Part shown: in pieces, positions 9,662 to 19,431 of the stretch | Position numbering within the stretch: position 1 is the first letter of the stretch | Layout: each line of letters opens with the position of its first letter | NCBI RefSeq assembly: GCF_000378385.1 | Contig: NZ_KB899659.1 | Location: 1,081,418 to 1,145,417, forward strand | DNA length: 64,000 bases | Reading direction: 5' to 3' | Source of the DNA: Paenibacillus daejeonensis DSM 15491 | GTDB taxonomy: Bacteria > Bacillota > Bacilli > Paenibacillales > Paenibacillaceae | Made by a program: the position numbers and the translations under genes | The notes under the pieces: model-generated | Databases searched by the model: none | Seen by the model: only the letters and a program-made list of their open reading frames with translations | What the model was told of the DNA's origin: nothing

Positions 9662-10060
9662 TTAGACCAGCTCAGCTTGCTTCAATTGCGGTTCTTCCAC
9701 CTGCAGTTCACCAAGGCCGCGAATAAGTTTCTTGGCGTGGGTGGATGTCGGCTTCAGTACAGTCAGCATGTAATCAATCGCCAACTGCGGATCAACGGTT
9801 TCGCCACAGGTATAGCAATCAAGCGCGGCGAATCCTCTTTCGGGATACGTATGGATGGACAGATGGCTTTCCGACAGCATGACCAATACCGTTGCCCCTT
9901 GGGGCTCAAATTGCTGGGCTTGCACAGACAGTACGGTAGCGCCGCATGCTTCAGCAGCCTCCACCATGTGGGCTTCTAACAGTTCCGAGCTGTTCAGGAT
10001 ATCGAAATCTACACCCCAAGTATCAACAGCTACGTGTCTTCCGAAAGTTGAGTATTCCAT
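9662..10060 (-). CDS. speD: S-adenosylmethionine decarboxylase proenzyme
   Basis: Makes the aminopropyl donor for spermidine synthesis. The 132-aa protein is the short bacterial class. It contains SESHLSIHTYPERG around residue 63, where the proenzyme cleaves itself before the serine to give the pyruvoyl group, and the conserved DCYTCGE segment. AAGGGGG lies 9 nt before the ATG. It is monocistronic, with its own promoter, a long structured leader and a strong terminator. No spermidine synthase is next to it. Confidence 0.95.
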   Translation of the reverse strand: MEYSTFGRHVAVDTWGVDFDILNSSELLEAHMVEAAEACGATVLSVQAQQFEPQGATVLVMLSESHLSIHTYPERGFAALDCYTCGETVDPQLAIDYMLTVLKPTSTHAKKLIRGLGELQVEEPQLKQAELV

Positions 10061-10112
10061 CTTTCGGTTCCCCCTTCCTAGGAATAAAATGTTTGAAAAA
10101 TTTCATCCGCTA

Positions 10113-10185
10113 GGACCTACGTCATTCACTACCCGAGGGAGTTATCTCTCGCAACATACCATGTCCTGAGTGAATCCTGGTTCCT
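10113..10185 (-). promoter_or_regulatory. Structured 5' leader of speD (possible cis-regulatory RNA)
   Basis: On the minus strand the speD leader can form a closing helix AGGA-A-CC/GGTCCT (10185-10179 with 10118-10113) and a 7-bp helix ATTCACT/AGTGAAT (10175-10169 with 10130-10124). These enclose two smaller hairpins, ACAT-GGT-ATGT and one with CGAG/CTCG arms, which gives a three-way junction. I do not recognise it as a known riboswitch class. The fold was found by eye only. Confidence 0.45.
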
Positions 10186-10207
10186 AATATTCATTTCAAC
10201 GAGAATA

Positions 10208-10236
10208 AAAATAACATCTATCACGAAGAATTGCAA
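10208..10236 (-). promoter_or_regulatory. Candidate SigA promoter of speD
   Basis: TTGCAA at 10236-10231 and TATTTT at 10213-10208 are spaced 17 bp on the minus strand. Transcription would begin near 10201 and leave about 140 nt of leader before speD. Confidence 0.5.
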
Positions 10237-10350
10237 CCTATTTTTCGAAATTTAACAAAAAAGAATTTCGAAGCGGTTCTAAACCGGAAAAACTGGGGTT
10301 TTTCTCAGCCGTATCCAATCTATGATCGTCAGGCAGCCGAGGTGCTTTAC

Positions 10351-10401
10351 AAAATAAAAAAACTGTCCCGGACTCGCCACGCAGGCAAGTACCGGGACAG
10401 T
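10351..10401 (-). terminator. Terminator of the 196-aa gene
   Basis: ACTGTCCCGG (10362-10371) and CCGGGACAGT (10392-10401) form a 10-bp stem. On the minus strand it is followed by TTTTTTATTTTG. It lies 11 bp after the stop codon of the unknown 196-aa gene. Confidence 0.92.
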
Positions 10402-10412
10402 TGGTCGTCAGG

Positions 10413-11003
10413 TCAGGCTTCCAGAACAAACAGCTTACGGGTCAATTCAGCCAACCGGATATCGATCGAGTGGATCTCTTCCGGCGACGCACTCTGATTC
10501 CGCAAATCCAGAAGCTCGTTAATCGCATTCTGCGCCATCGCAATCTCCTGCTCCACAAGCCGACTGTTGAATTGCTTCTCCAATTGGCCCAATGTATCCT
10601 TCCACTCAAAGATCAGTCGCGATTGTCCCTTGGACTGCTCCATGATTTTCTTGACGGCACCTTGTGTATAATGGTAAACCATCGTATACGTTGGATAAAT
10701 GCGATGCACAACGGCATCACCTTTGAACATAGAAACGGCTTTGCGCATGGCATTGGTCAATTTCGGTTTGAGCAAGCGGCACGTAAGCACACCAACGTAA
10801 AGATCCTTTTGGCGCTCAAAGGTCAGATGCACTTCCTCACCGCCAGCAACGTCCTCCAGCACCAGCTCCTGGTTTCCGCCCTCGAGTACTCGCACACCCA
10901 ATCTCACATGTTGATCACCAAAAAAGCGAATGAAGCGATTCATTTCATCACTTGTCAATTGCAGACGGCCTTTAACATATTCCGTGGCTAACCGCTGAGC
11001 CAT
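10413..11003 (-). CDS. Unknown 196-aa cytoplasmic protein
   Basis: I do not recognise a family. The protein is soluble, without signal peptide or membrane segment. Residues 1-130 look mixed alpha/beta, with strands such as VRLGVRVLEGG and LYVGVLTCRLL. Residues 130-196 are helical and charged (LEKQFNSRLVEQEIAMAQNA) and could form a coiled coil. The ATG has GAGGAG 6 nt upstream, and the gene ends at a strong terminator, so it is a single-gene unit. A TATAAT at 11064-11059 may be its -10. It lies between engB and speD, where B. subtilis goes directly from engB towards hemA. Confidence 0.85.
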   Translation of the reverse strand: MAQRLATEYVKGRLQLTSDEMNRFIRFFGDQHVRLGVRVLEGGNQELVLEDVAGGEEVHLTFERQKDLYVGVLTCRLLKPKLTNAMRKAVSMFKGDAVVHRIYPTYTMVYHYTQGAVKKIMEQSKGQSRLIFEWKDTLGQLEKQFNSRLVEQEIAMAQNAINELLDLRNQSASPEEIHSIDIRLAELTRKLFVLEA

Positions 11004-11203
11004 AAAAATCTCCTCAATTCTTTAGTCTTGCACAGTTTATTACAATCTGCCTAACTATATTATACGTGATCCCATAGCAATATGCCTGCCTGGGAGCCGC
11101 TGAATTCCCGCATATTTCAGAATAATCGGGTATAATCCACGATAAGTCCAGCGTTTTAGGATGTATCCTCGGTTTTCGGCCATTAGATTAACACCTTACA
11201 ACC

Positions 11204-11791
11204 TTATTCTTCAATTGCCTGCAGGATTACCTCCCACAGCTCCTCTCTTCCCTTACCCGTTTCTGACGAAAATAAAACCACCTGCTCCGAAGCATCCATT
11301 TGCAGCGTTTCACGTACCACTTTCAGATGCTTATCCCAGCGGCTCCGGGGAATTTTATCTGCCTTGGTCGTAACAATACAAATAGGGATGCCAAAATGCT
11401 TCAGCCAAGCGTACATTTGCTGATCATCCTTGCTGGGGGGATGGCGCAAATCGATCATCTGCAGCACAAGCTTAAGTGGTTCACGCTGCTTCAAAAACGT
11501 TTCAATCATGACGCCCCAGGCTTGTCTTTCGGTTTTGGAAACCTTTGCATACCCGTATCCCGGAAAATCAACAAAATAGAGTTGATCGTTCACGCGATAA
11601 TAGTTCAACTGTTGGGTTTTACCTGGCTGCGAGCTGGTGCGCGCCAGATTCTTGCGTAGAATCAGCTTGTTAATGAGTGATGACTTCCCCACGTTGGAAC
11701 GCCCTGCCAGAGCAATCTCTGGCAAGGCGTCCTCGGGGTACTGGTGCGGTTTAACCGCACTGATAACAAATTCAGCTTGCGTAATTTTCAT
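11204..11791 (-). CDS. engB: Ribosome biogenesis GTPase YsxC/EngB
   Basis: Small GTPase needed for assembly of the 50S ribosomal subunit. The 195-aa protein has G1 (GRSNVGKSS), G3 (DFPGYG) and G4 (TKADK) motifs and the family's [15 protein letters not shown] segment. Length is normal. It begins 18 bp after the lonA stop, so it is translated from the lonA transcript, the same neighbourhood as ysxC in Bacillus. Confidence 0.96.
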   Translation of the reverse strand: MKITQAEFVISAVKPHQYPEDALPEIALAGRSNVGKSSLINKLILRKNLARTSSQPGKTQQLNYYRVNDQLYFVDFPGYGYAKVSKTERQAWGVMIETFLKQREPLKLVLQMIDLRHPPSKDDQQMYAWLKHFGIPICIVTTKADKIPRSRWDKHLKVVRETLQMDASEQVVLFSSETGKGREELWEVILQAIEE

Positions 11792-11809
11792 TGTGTATCC
11801 CCTGCTTTC

Positions 11810-14152
11810 CTAGTGCACATCCATTGGTACTTCTGCAAGTGCGTGCTGCAGCACTTCATCCATATGAGCCACCGGCACGAACTCCAGATCAGCCCGGATA
11901 CTTTCCGGGATATCCCGGAGATCCCGCTCATTGTCTTTTGGCATTAGCACTTTGCGGATACCCGCTCGGTGGGCTGCCAGCGACTTCTCCTTCAGTCCGC
12001 CGATGGGCAATACTCTGCCGCGCAGCGTAATCTCGCCTGTCATTGCTACTTCACGATTGACATAGCGGTTCGTAAGAGCAGAGATGAGCGCTGTGGCGAT
12101 CGTAATGCCAGCCGAAGGTCCGTCCTTGGGAATCGCTCCTTCGGGGATATGGATGTGAATATCATTCTTCTCATGGAAATCATGGTCGATTTGCAGCGCG
12201 TCAGCCTTGGAGCGTGTATAGCTGAAGGCTGCCTGCGCGGATTCCTTCATGACGTCTCCAAGCTGACCTGTAAGGGTCAGTTTGCCGCTGCCGGGCATTA
12301 CGGTTACTTCAATAACCAGCGTATCGCCACCGACCTCCGTCCACGCAAGACCTGTCACTGCACCTATCTGGTTCTCTACTTCAGCCATGCCGTATCGGAA
12401 TTTGGCCGGACCGAGCCAATCCTTCAGCCTCGCTTCATCCACGAGGATTGGACCAGCCTCTGGCTCAGTAACCAGCTCCTTCGCCGCTTTGCGACAGAGA
12501 GCCGCCGCCTGCTGCTCCAAATTCCGTACGCCAGCTTCCCGCGTATACTCCCGGATGAGGCGCAAGGTTGTCTGCTCGTCAATAATCAGCTGCTCTTCCT
12601 CCAGTCCGTGCTCCCGCTTCTGCTTGGGCAGCAGGTAGCGCTGGGCTATCTGTTGCTTCTCCAGCTCGGTATAACCCGGAATATAGAGCACCTCCATGCG
12701 ATCGAGGAGCGGACGAGGAATATTGTGCATCGCATTGGCTGTCGTGACGAACATAACGTTGGACAAATCGAAGGGCACCTCGACGAAATGGTCGCTAAAG
12801 GTACTATTCTGCTCAGGGTCCAGCACCTCCAACAAAGCAGAGGCCGGATCCCCCCGGAAATCCATAGCCATCTTGTCAATCTCATCGAGCAAGAAGACAG
12901 GGTTAACGGTGCCTGCCGTCTTCATGCCTTGGATGATGCGACCCGGCATGGCACCTACGTAGGTACGGCGATGCCCGCGAATCTCAGCTTCGTCACGAAC
13001 CCCGCCAAGCGAGATACGGACAAATTTGCGCCCCAGAGACTTTGCAATCGAACGCGCCATAGAGGTCTTACCCACACCAGGAGGACCGACAAGGCACAGG
13101 ATGGGGCCCTTCAGCTTGCGAACCAGCTTTTGTACCGCCAGGTACTCCAGCACCCGCTCCTTCGGTTTGTCGAGGCCGTAATGATCCTCGTTCAGAATTT
13201 CTTCAGCACTCTTAATATCGAGATGATCTTCGGTTTGATGAGTCCATGGCAACGCGAGCAGCCAATCGATATAATTGCGGATAACGCCGCCTTCAGCTGA
13301 AGTGGAAGGCATCTTCTCCAGCCGGTCGATTTCTTTCTCTACCTTCTCCTGGACCTTCTCCGGGACGCCCGCAGACTGGAGCTGATTGCGCAGCTCTTCC
13401 ACTTCTCCGGCGCGTCCTTCTTTGTCGCCAAGCTCTTTCTGAATCGCCTTCATTTGTTCACGCAGATAATATTCCTTTTGGGTTTTCTCCATCTGCTTCT
13501 TCACGCGCTGGCTGATCTTGCGCTCCAGCTCCAGAACTTCCCGCTCGTTGTTAAGGATGTCCAGCAGACGCTCCAGGCGGGCGGTTACATCAACTGTCTC
13601 CAGGATGTCCTGCTTGTCTTTGATCTTGAGCGACAGATGACTGGTGATCACATCTGCCAGACGCCCTGGCTCTTCGATATCCGACACTGCGGCGAGCGTC
13701 TCGGGTGTGACTTTTTTAGAGAGATTGATATAATGCTCGAACTGCGTTAATACGGACCGCATCAAGGCATCGATCTCCGGATCAGCCGATTCTTCCTCCG
13801 GCAGCTCCTTGACATTCACCTCATAGAATTCATCATTGTCGGCATAGTCGACAATCTCCGCGCGTACCACGCCCTCCACCAGCACCCGAATTGTCCCGTT
13901 CGGCAGCTTCAGCATCTGCCGTACCCGAGCAATCGTACCTACTCTGTAGATATCATCCGTTGTGGGCTCCTCTATGTTCACTTCAGACTGTGAGCATAAC
14001 AGAATCATATGATCATCGATCATTGCCCGCTCGAGGGCACGAACCGACTTCTCCCGGCCTACATCGAGATGGAGCACCATGCTGGGATACACGAGCAGCC
14101 CCCTGAGCGGCAACAGGGGCAGCTTCCGACCTTTTACTTTGCCAGGTCCCAT
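11810..14152 (-). CDS. lon: ATP-dependent protease La (LonA)
   Basis: Hexameric ATP-dependent protease for damaged and regulatory proteins. The 780-aa protein has the LAN substrate domain at residues 1 to about 200, a coiled middle, and the AAA+ domain with Walker [11 protein letters not shown] and Walker [11 protein letters not shown]. The C-terminal protease domain has the catalytic serine in PKDGPSAGI and the lysine in [20 protein letters not shown] sits 7 nt before the ATG. It lies 38 bp after lonB, as in Bacillus. Confidence 0.97.
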   Translation of the reverse strand: MGPGKVKGRKLPLLPLRGLLVYPSMVLHLDVGREKSVRALERAMIDDHMILLCSQSEVNIEEPTTDDIYRVGTIARVRQMLKLPNGTIRVLVEGVVRAEIVDYADNDEFYEVNVKELPEEESADPEIDALMRSVLTQFEHYINLSKKVTPETLAAVSDIEEPGRLADVITSHLSLKIKDKQDILETVDVTARLERLLDILNNEREVLELERKISQRVKKQMEKTQKEYYLREQMKAIQKELGDKEGRAGEVEELRNQLQSAGVPEKVQEKVEKEIDRLEKMPSTSAEGGVIRNYIDWLLALPWTHQTEDHLDIKSAEEILNEDHYGLDKPKERVLEYLAVQKLVRKLKGPILCLVGPPGVGKTSMARSIAKSLGRKFVRISLGGVRDEAEIRGHRRTYVGAMPGRIIQGMKTAGTVNPVFLLDEIDKMAMDFRGDPASALLEVLDPEQNSTFSDHFVEVPFDLSNVMFVTTANAMHNIPRPLLDRMEVLYIPGYTELEKQQIAQRYLLPKQKREHGLEEEQLIIDEQTTLRLIREYTREAGVRNLEQQAAALCRKAAKELVTEPEAGPILVDEARLKDWLGPAKFRYGMAEVENQIGAVTGLAWTEVGGDTLVIEVTVMPGSGKLTLTGQLGDVMKESAQAAFSYTRSKADALQIDHDFHEKNDIHIHIPEGAIPKDGPSAGITIATALISALTNRYVNREVAMTGEITLRGRVLPIGGLKEKSLAAHRAGIRKVLMPKDNERDLRDIPESIRADLEFVPVAHMDEVLQHALAEVPMDVH

Positions 14153-14190
14153 ACCAGCACCTCCCTAGATTTGAGTCTTCCGCTATTTTA

Positions 14191-15900
14191 TCACTCCGAG
14201 GATTCCGCCTGCAAATAAGAAACGCCTGCGCCCATAAATCCATCATGGACGACCGCTGCGGAATCTGCCTCCACTTGCTCGGATTGCACCTGTGGCAGTG
14301 CTTGTTTCAACACCTCTTCTATCGTATCCACAGGAATAACTCGCAATCCTTTGAGGTCACTAAAAATTGCCTGCCAATTGTCTCTTGGTATAATAACCGT
14401 ATCGGCTCCCGCTTGAAACGCGGCTTCTACCTTCGCCAGCACGCCGCCAACAGGCTTCACATTGCCGTGGATGCCGATTTCACCTGTCATGGCAATCTTG
14501 TTGTCCACCGGCTCGCCACTGATCGCAGAGGCGATGGCTACCGCCATAGCAATCCCAGCCGAAGGTCCGTCAATCGGCGTCCCCCCCGGAAAATTAATGT
14601 GCAAATCAAAATTGTGTGGCTGCCAGCCTACTCTCCTCAGAACCGTCAGCACATTTTCCACAGAGCCCTTCGCCATACTTTTACGCCGCAAGGTCCGGGA
14701 ACCGCCCCCGCCGATTTCTTCTTCATCCACTACACCGGTGATCGTATAGCTTCCCTTGCCTTCTCTTACCGGGATGGCACTTACTTCGATCTCCAGCAGC
14801 GTGCCCATGTTTGGTCCGTAGACGGCCAATCCATTCACAAACCCTACCTGTGGCGCAGCCGGCACCTTGCGATCCGGTCTTGGCGGGATTTGACTGCTGT
14901 TGACTACCCATTCCATATCCGAGACCTCGATGTCATCACGCTTTTCCGATAGAGCTAGACCCGCTGCCAATTGGACGACATTTACGGCCTCACGACCATT
15001 TGTTGCGTATTTCTTGACCACTTCGATTGCTTCAGGGCAGGGCCGGAAACCGATTTTGCGAACCGCGTTGGTCGCAATCAGCCCAATTTCTTCAGCCAAC
15101 AGGGGCCGAAAATAGATTTCCATGCAGCGCGAACGGATCGCGGGCGGAATATCCTGCGGCGAACGGGTAGTTGCACCGACCAGACGGAAATCCGCTGGCA
15201 GCCCGTTCTGGAAAATATCATGAATGTAATTGGGAATATTGACGTCCTCAGAGTTGTAATATGCACTCTCCAAAAACACCTTCCTGTCCTCCAGCACCTT
15301 CAGCAGCTTGTTCATCTGAACCGGATGCAACTCGCCGATTTCATCAATAAAGAGAATGCCCCCATGAGCCTTGGTCACAGCTCCTGGCTTAGGCTGCGGA
15401 ATGCCCGCCACTCCCATGGCGCCTGCTCCTTGGTAAATGGGATCATGGACCGATCCGATTAGGGGGTCAGCGATGCCCCGTTCATCAAACCTTGCCGTCG
15501 TAGCATCAATCTCGGTAAATTTAGCCTCATTCAAAAATGGCGAGGCTTGATTTTTTTTGGCCTCCTCCAGCACAACACGTGCCGCTGCCGTCTTGCCGAC
15601 GCCAGGAGGACCATAAATGATCACGTGCTGCGGATTAGCACTGCATAATGCAGCCTTGAGCGCCCGCAAGCCGTCTACCTGGCCAATAATATCCTGCATG
15701 GCCTGCGGCCGCGTCTTCTCGGCCAGCGGTTTGGTTAACGAAATGGACCGAAGCTTGCGCAGCTTATCCATTTCTTTGCGCGACTCACGGTCAACTGCAC
15801 TACGGTTGGTCTTCTGGTTGCGCAACAGATTCCAAAAGTAGAGACCAATCACAATGGCAAAAAACACCTGTACCAGCATTAACACCAAATTTAAGCTCAT
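14191..15900 (-). CDS. lonB: LonB, sporulation-type membrane-anchored Lon protease
   Basis: The 569-aa protein lacks the long LAN domain of LonA. It starts with one transmembrane helix (residues 5-23), then has Walker [13 protein letters not shown], Walker B ILFIDEIGEL and a Lon protease domain with serine in PIDGPSAGIAMA and lysine in GGVLAKVEAA. In Bacillus LonB is made in the forespore under SigF and lies next to lonA. No clear SigF promoter was found here by eye. The gene pair is conserved, so sporulation-linked proteolysis is the likely role. Confidence 0.94.
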   Translation of the reverse strand: MSLNLVLMLVQVFFAIVIGLYFWNLLRNQKTNRSAVDRESRKEMDKLRKLRSISLTKPLAEKTRPQAMQDIIGQVDGLRALKAALCSANPQHVIIYGPPGVGKTAAARVVLEEAKKNQASPFLNEAKFTEIDATTARFDERGIADPLIGSVHDPIYQGAGAMGVAGIPQPKPGAVTKAHGGILFIDEIGELHPVQMNKLLKVLEDRKVFLESAYYNSEDVNIPNYIHDIFQNGLPADFRLVGATTRSPQDIPPAIRSRCMEIYFRPLLAEEIGLIATNAVRKIGFRPCPEAIEVVKKYATNGREAVNVVQLAAGLALSEKRDDIEVSDMEWVVNSSQIPPRPDRKVPAAPQVGFVNGLAVYGPNMGTLLEIEVSAIPVREGKGSYTITGVVDEEEIGGGGSRTLRRKSMAKGSVENVLTVLRRVGWQPHNFDLHINFPGGTPIDGPSAGIAMAVAIASAISGEPVDNKIAMTGEIGIHGNVKPVGGVLAKVEAAFQAGADTVIIPRDNWQAIFSDLKGLRVIPVDTIEEVLKQALPQVQSEQVEADSAAVVHDGFMGAGVSYLQAESSE

Positions 15901-15944
15901 CGTTTCTCCGCACCTCCGGTTATCGCCGACTTTCCTAAGAACGC

Positions 15945-15993
15945 AAAAAATCGGCAGAAAGGACTAATACTTGGTAGTATTGCCTCCTGCCGA
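15945..15993 (-). terminator. Terminator of ispG
   Basis: TCGGCAG (15951-15957) pairs with CTGCCGA (15987-15993), with an inner AATACT/AGTATT pair. On the minus strand TTTTTTGCG follows. It separates ispG from lonB. Confidence 0.9.
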
Positions 15994-16041
15994 CCGTAAT
16001 AATCGTAACCTTGGAAAAAGCGTGCGAGGAATCGATAATAG

Positions 16042-17151
16042 CTATTGCAGTTGCGCATGCTTGCGACCAGGGATTTCTCCTGTCGCCTCAAAAACACGCA
16101 CAATTTCGTCGATTTCTTTCTTCAATTCAGACAATAGATCCGCTTCAGGTACTTTGCGAATCATCTCGCCGTAGCGGAACAACATCCCTTCGCCACGGGC
16201 GCCAGCAATACCGATGTCCGCCTCGCGGGCTTCACCGGGACCATTAACCGCGCAACCCAGGACAGAAACCTTGATCGGTACCTTGATGTTCGAAATATAC
16301 TCCTCCACCTCATTGGCGATGGCGAACAGATCGATGTCGAGGCGGCCACAGGTCGGACAGGATACAAGTGTGGCTGCATTTGAGATCAATCCATAAATCT
16401 TGAGCAGCTCACGTGCTACCTTGACCTCTTCTACTGGATCGGCACTTAGACTGATTCTCACGGTATTGCCGATGCCCATAGCTAGCAAGGCACCAATTCC
16501 TGCTGAACTCTTGATTGTTCCGGAGTAGAGCGTGCCCGCCTCCGTAATACCCAAGTGGAGCGGATACTTGATCTGCGTGGCAGCCAGCCGGTACGCTTCA
16601 ATTGCCATAGGCACGTCAGATGCCTTGAGCGAAACGATAATATCGTGAAAATCCAACTCTTCCAGAATTCCAATATGGAACAGTGCGCTTTCTACCATCG
16701 CCTCGGCCGTTGGATAGCCGTACTTTTCCAGCAAGTGGTTTTCCAAGGAACCAGCATTAACGCCAATCCGGATTGGAATGCCCTTGGCCTTGCAAGCCTT
16801 GACCACAGCTTCGATCTTCTCACGCCGACCAATATTACCAGGATTGATCCGGACTTTGTCGATGCCATTTTCAATAGCCTCAAGCGCGAGCCTGTAATCA
16901 AAATGAATATCAGCTACCAATGGAATATGAATGCGTTTCTTGATTTCCTTAATAGCGGCTGCCGCTTCCTTGTTGTTGACGGTGACACGTACGATCTGAC
17001 AGCCCGCTTCTTCGAGCCTCAGGATCTCGGCTACCGTAGCCTCCACATCCGCGGTCTTGGTTGTACACATGCTTTGTATGAGGACCTCATTGTTGCCGCC
17101 GATCGTCAGATCGCCAACTCGAACCGGTACTGTATCCGTACGCATGAACAT
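16042..17151 (-). CDS. ispG: 4-hydroxy-3-methylbut-2-enyl diphosphate synthase
   Basis: Iron-sulfur enzyme of the MEP pathway, converting MEcPP to HMBPP, and so a source of isoprenoid precursors for the carotenoid operon further on. The ATG at 17151 is chosen because GGGAG lies just upstream and the product then starts [19 protein letters not shown], like the family. A frame to 17208 would add 19 atypical residues. The 369-aa protein has the cluster cysteines in VSCPTCGR and [16 protein letters not shown]-rich hairpin (about 17210-17232) stands just upstream. Confidence 0.94.
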   Translation of the reverse strand: MFMRTDTVPVRVGDLTIGGNNEVLIQSMCTTKTADVEATVAEILRLEEAGCQIVRVTVNNKEAAAAIKEIKKRIHIPLVADIHFDYRLALEAIENGIDKVRINPGNIGRREKIEAVVKACKAKGIPIRIGVNAGSLENHLLEKYGYPTAEAMVESALFHIGILEELDFHDIIVSLKASDVPMAIEAYRLAATQIKYPLHLGITEAGTLYSGTIKSSAGIGALLAMGIGNTVRISLSADPVEEVKVARELLKIYGLISNAATLVSCPTCGRLDIDLFAIANEVEEYISNIKVPIKVSVLGCAVNGPGEAREADIGIAGARGEGMLFRYGEMIRKVPEADLLSELKKEIDEIVRVFEATGEIPGRKHAQLQ

Positions 17152-17255
17152 CTCTGATCTCTCCCATCGGGCAGTCCCAAATCTCTCCACTGCCGCAAAT
17201 TCACCCATGCCCTGAGCCCCCCGTTAGCGGGGGCTGGACACGGGTGGATATAGAA

Positions 17256-17295
17256 GCCGGTGAGCAAGCATTTCAATTACCTGCTCACTACCGGC
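17256..17295 (-). terminator. Probable terminator of clpX
   Basis: GCCGG and TGAGCA (17256-17266) pair with TGCTCAC and CCGGC (17282-17295). On the minus strand TTCTATATCC follows, which is a weak U-tract. Confidence 0.5.
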
Positions 17296-17316
17296 CATAT
17301 TGAAGCCTGATTATCG

Positions 17317-18573
17317 TCAGGCACTCTCTTCTTTTTTCTTCGGCTTCTTACTCGACAGCTCCGGCATAATCCGATCTTGTACAACCTTCTCAGTGATGAG
17401 GCAGGTATTCACATCTTCACGGGAAGGCACCTCGTACATGACATCCAGCATAATGCCTTCGATAATCGCCCGCAAGCCGCGCGCACCTGTATTGCGCTTA
17501 ATCGCTTCCTTGGCAATTGCCTCCAGAGCCGGTTGTTCAAAATCAAGATGAACATTATCCATCTCCAACAGCTTCTGGTACTGCTTAACTAGCGCATTTT
17601 TGGGTTCGGACAAAATCCGTACCAATGCTTGCTCATCCAGCGGCTCCAGAGTAGAGATAACCGGCAAGCGGCCTACGAATTCAGGAATCAAGCCAAATTT
17701 CAGTAAGTCCTCCGGCAATACCATCGACAGGTACTCACCCGGCTTCAGATCTTTTTGACCTTCACCCGCTGTGCTGAAGCCAATGACTTTTTTACCGATT
17801 CTCCGTTTGATCATTTGCTCAAGACCGTCAAAGGCTCCACCGCAAATGAACAGGATGTTGGTTGTATCAATTTGAATGAACTCCTGATGCGGGTGCTTGC
17901 GTCCGCCTTGCGGAGGTACCGAAGCCACCGTTCCTTCCAGGATTTTCAGCAAGGCTTGTTGAACGCCTTCACCGGATACATCGCGTGTAATGGAAGGATT
18001 CTCGGATTTACGTGCGACTTTATCAATCTCATCGATATAGATAATGCCGCGTTCGGCCTTCTCTACATCATAGTCGGCAGCCTGAATTAGTTTCAAGAGG
18101 ATATTTTCTACATCCTCACCGACATATCCCGCTTCGGTAAGCGAGGTTGCATCAGCGATAGCAAACGGTACATTCAATATTTTGGCCATGGTTTGCGCCA
18201 GCAATGTTTTACCAGAGCCTGTCGGACCAAGCAGCAGAATGTTACTCTTCTGCAGCTCAACATCCTCGATCTTGCTCTGCGAATTTACGCGCTTGTAGTG
18301 GTTATATACAGCAACGGACAGTGATTTCTTGGCCTGCTCCTGACCAATGACATATTGGTCGAGAATTCCGCGAATCTCTTGCGGCTTCGGAATATCCTTG
18401 AGGTCAAGCTCTTCCTCGTGACCGAGCTCCTCCTCTACAATCTCTGTGCACAGCTCGATGCATTCGTCACATATATATACACCAGGACCGGCGACGAGCT
18501 TGCGCACCTGATCCTGCGATTTTCCGCAGAAGGAACATTTGAGCTGGCCCTTTTCGTCGTTGAATTTAAACAT
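17317..18573 (-). CDS. clpX: ClpX, ATPase subunit of the ClpXP protease
   Basis: Unfolds tagged proteins and feeds them to ClpP. The 418-aa protein has an N-terminal zinc finger (CSFCGKS, then CDECIEL), Walker [13 protein letters not shown], Walker [12 protein letters not shown] and sensor region [19 protein letters not shown] lies 7 nt before the ATG. It follows clpP by only 25 bp, so the two are co-transcribed. In B. subtilis clpP is unlinked to clpX, whereas here all parts of ClpXP and trigger factor are together. Confidence 0.97.
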   Translation of the reverse strand: MFKFNDEKGQLKCSFCGKSQDQVRKLVAGPGVYICDECIELCTEIVEEELGHEEELDLKDIPKPQEIRGILDQYVIGQEQAKKSLSVAVYNHYKRVNSQSKIEDVELQKSNILLLGPTGSGKTLLAQTMAKILNVPFAIADATSLTEAGYVGEDVENILLKLIQAADYDVEKAERGIIYIDEIDKVARKSENPSITRDVSGEGVQQALLKILEGTVASVPPQGGRKHPHQEFIQIDTTNILFICGGAFDGLEQMIKRRIGKKVIGFSTAGEGQKDLKPGEYLSMVLPEDLLKFGLIPEFVGRLPVISTLEPLDEQALVRILSEPKNALVKQYQKLLEMDNVHLDFEQPALEAIAKEAIKRNTGARGLRAIIEGIMLDVMYEVPSREDVNTCLITEKVVQDRIMPELSSKKPKKKEESA

Positions 18574-18598
18574 CTGTTCACCCCTTAGAGTAAATTAA

Positions 18599-19186
18599 TC
18601 AAAGCTCTGGCGCTGCGACGACTTTGTCGATCAGACCATAAGTCTGAGCTTCGTCCGCGCTCATGAAGTAATCACGATCGGTATCACGGTCAATCTTGTC
18701 ATAAGGCTGACCAGTACGCTCGACAAGGATCTGGTTCAACTTCTGCTTGGTTTTCAAAATCCAATCCGCATGGATTTTAATATCCGTCGCCTGGCCACGG
18801 ACGCCGCCTAGCGGCTGATGGATCATGACTTCGCTGTTCGGCAGCGCAAGGCGTTTTCCCTTGGCTCCTGCAGCGAGTAGAAGTGAACCCATGCTTGCAG
18901 CCATACCAACACAGATCGTCGACACATCCGGCTTAATATATTGCATTGTATCAAATATACCCATTCCCGCCGTCACCGAACCGCCGGGGGAGTTGATGTA
19001 AAGATGGATGTCTTTCTCCGGATCATCCGCTGCCAAGAACAACAGTTGGGCAATGATGAGATTGGCGACGTCATCATCGATAGCGCTCCCCAGAAAAATA
19101 ATCCGGTCTCTCAGGAGTCGGGAGTAGATATCATAAGATCGTTCTCCGCGATTGCTCTGTTCGACCACGATAGGCACAAGATTCAT
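18599..19186 (-). CDS. clpP: ATP-dependent Clp protease proteolytic subunit
   Basis: Serine peptidase forming the tetradecameric chamber. The ATG at 19186 gives 195 aa starting [20 protein letters not shown] and has AGAGG 8 nt upstream; this is the canonical N-terminus. The same frame can be extended to a TTG at 19222, directly after the stop of a 16-codon ORF, so coupled initiation there cannot be excluded. The catalytic serine is in [11 protein letters not shown] and the histidine in VMIHQPLGG. Confidence 0.96.
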   Translation of the reverse strand: MNLVPIVVEQSNRGERSYDIYSRLLRDRIIFLGSAIDDDVANLIIAQLLFLAADDPEKDIHLYINSPGGSVTAGMGIFDTMQYIKPDVSTICVGMAASMGSLLLAAGAKGKRLALPNSEVMIHQPLGGVRGQATDIKIHADWILKTKQKLNQILVERTGQPYDKIDRDTDRDYFMSADEAQTYGLIDKVVAAPEL

Positions 19187-19222
19187 ACGACCAACCTCTT
19201 CTCTTTTTTGATTTCTACTCAA

Positions 19223-19273
19223 TCACTTGGATGCGTCAGCCGTTTTCGCCTTGGCATAAATCCATTTTACCAT
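19223..19273 (-). CDS. Candidate 16-codon small ORF / leader peptide before clpP
   Basis: A small ORF encoding MVKWIYAKAKTADASK. It has an excellent ribosome site (AAGGAG, 5 nt before the ATG), better than that of clpP. Its stop TGA at 19225-19223 is followed at once by an in-frame TTG of the clpP frame at 19222. The lysine-rich peptide matches nothing I recognise. It could be a translated leader, a small protein or chance. Confidence 0.4.
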   Translation of the reverse strand: MVKWIYAKAKTADASK

Positions 19274-19375
19274 GTTCACTCCTTCGGTTCCAATCCCCCC
19301 GTTTTCGTCGGAATCAGGACAAAAAAAGTGACGTCTTGCCATATGTAGTTTGGGAGGCATCTGCACCTGCCCGGA

Positions 19376-19412
19376 TTTTAAAATAAGGCACGCGCTCAAA
19401 CACGTGCCTTAT
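19376..19412 (-). terminator. Terminator of tig
   Basis: AAGGCACG (19385-19392) pairs with CGTGCCTT (19403-19410). TATTTTAAAA follows on the minus strand. Confidence 0.85.
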
Positions 19413-19431
19413 CTTCTATGTTCACATTATG

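Noticed and set aside
11969-13300. 443-codon open frame antisense to lonA
   Set aside because: Lies entirely within lonA, whose Walker and protease motifs are intact.
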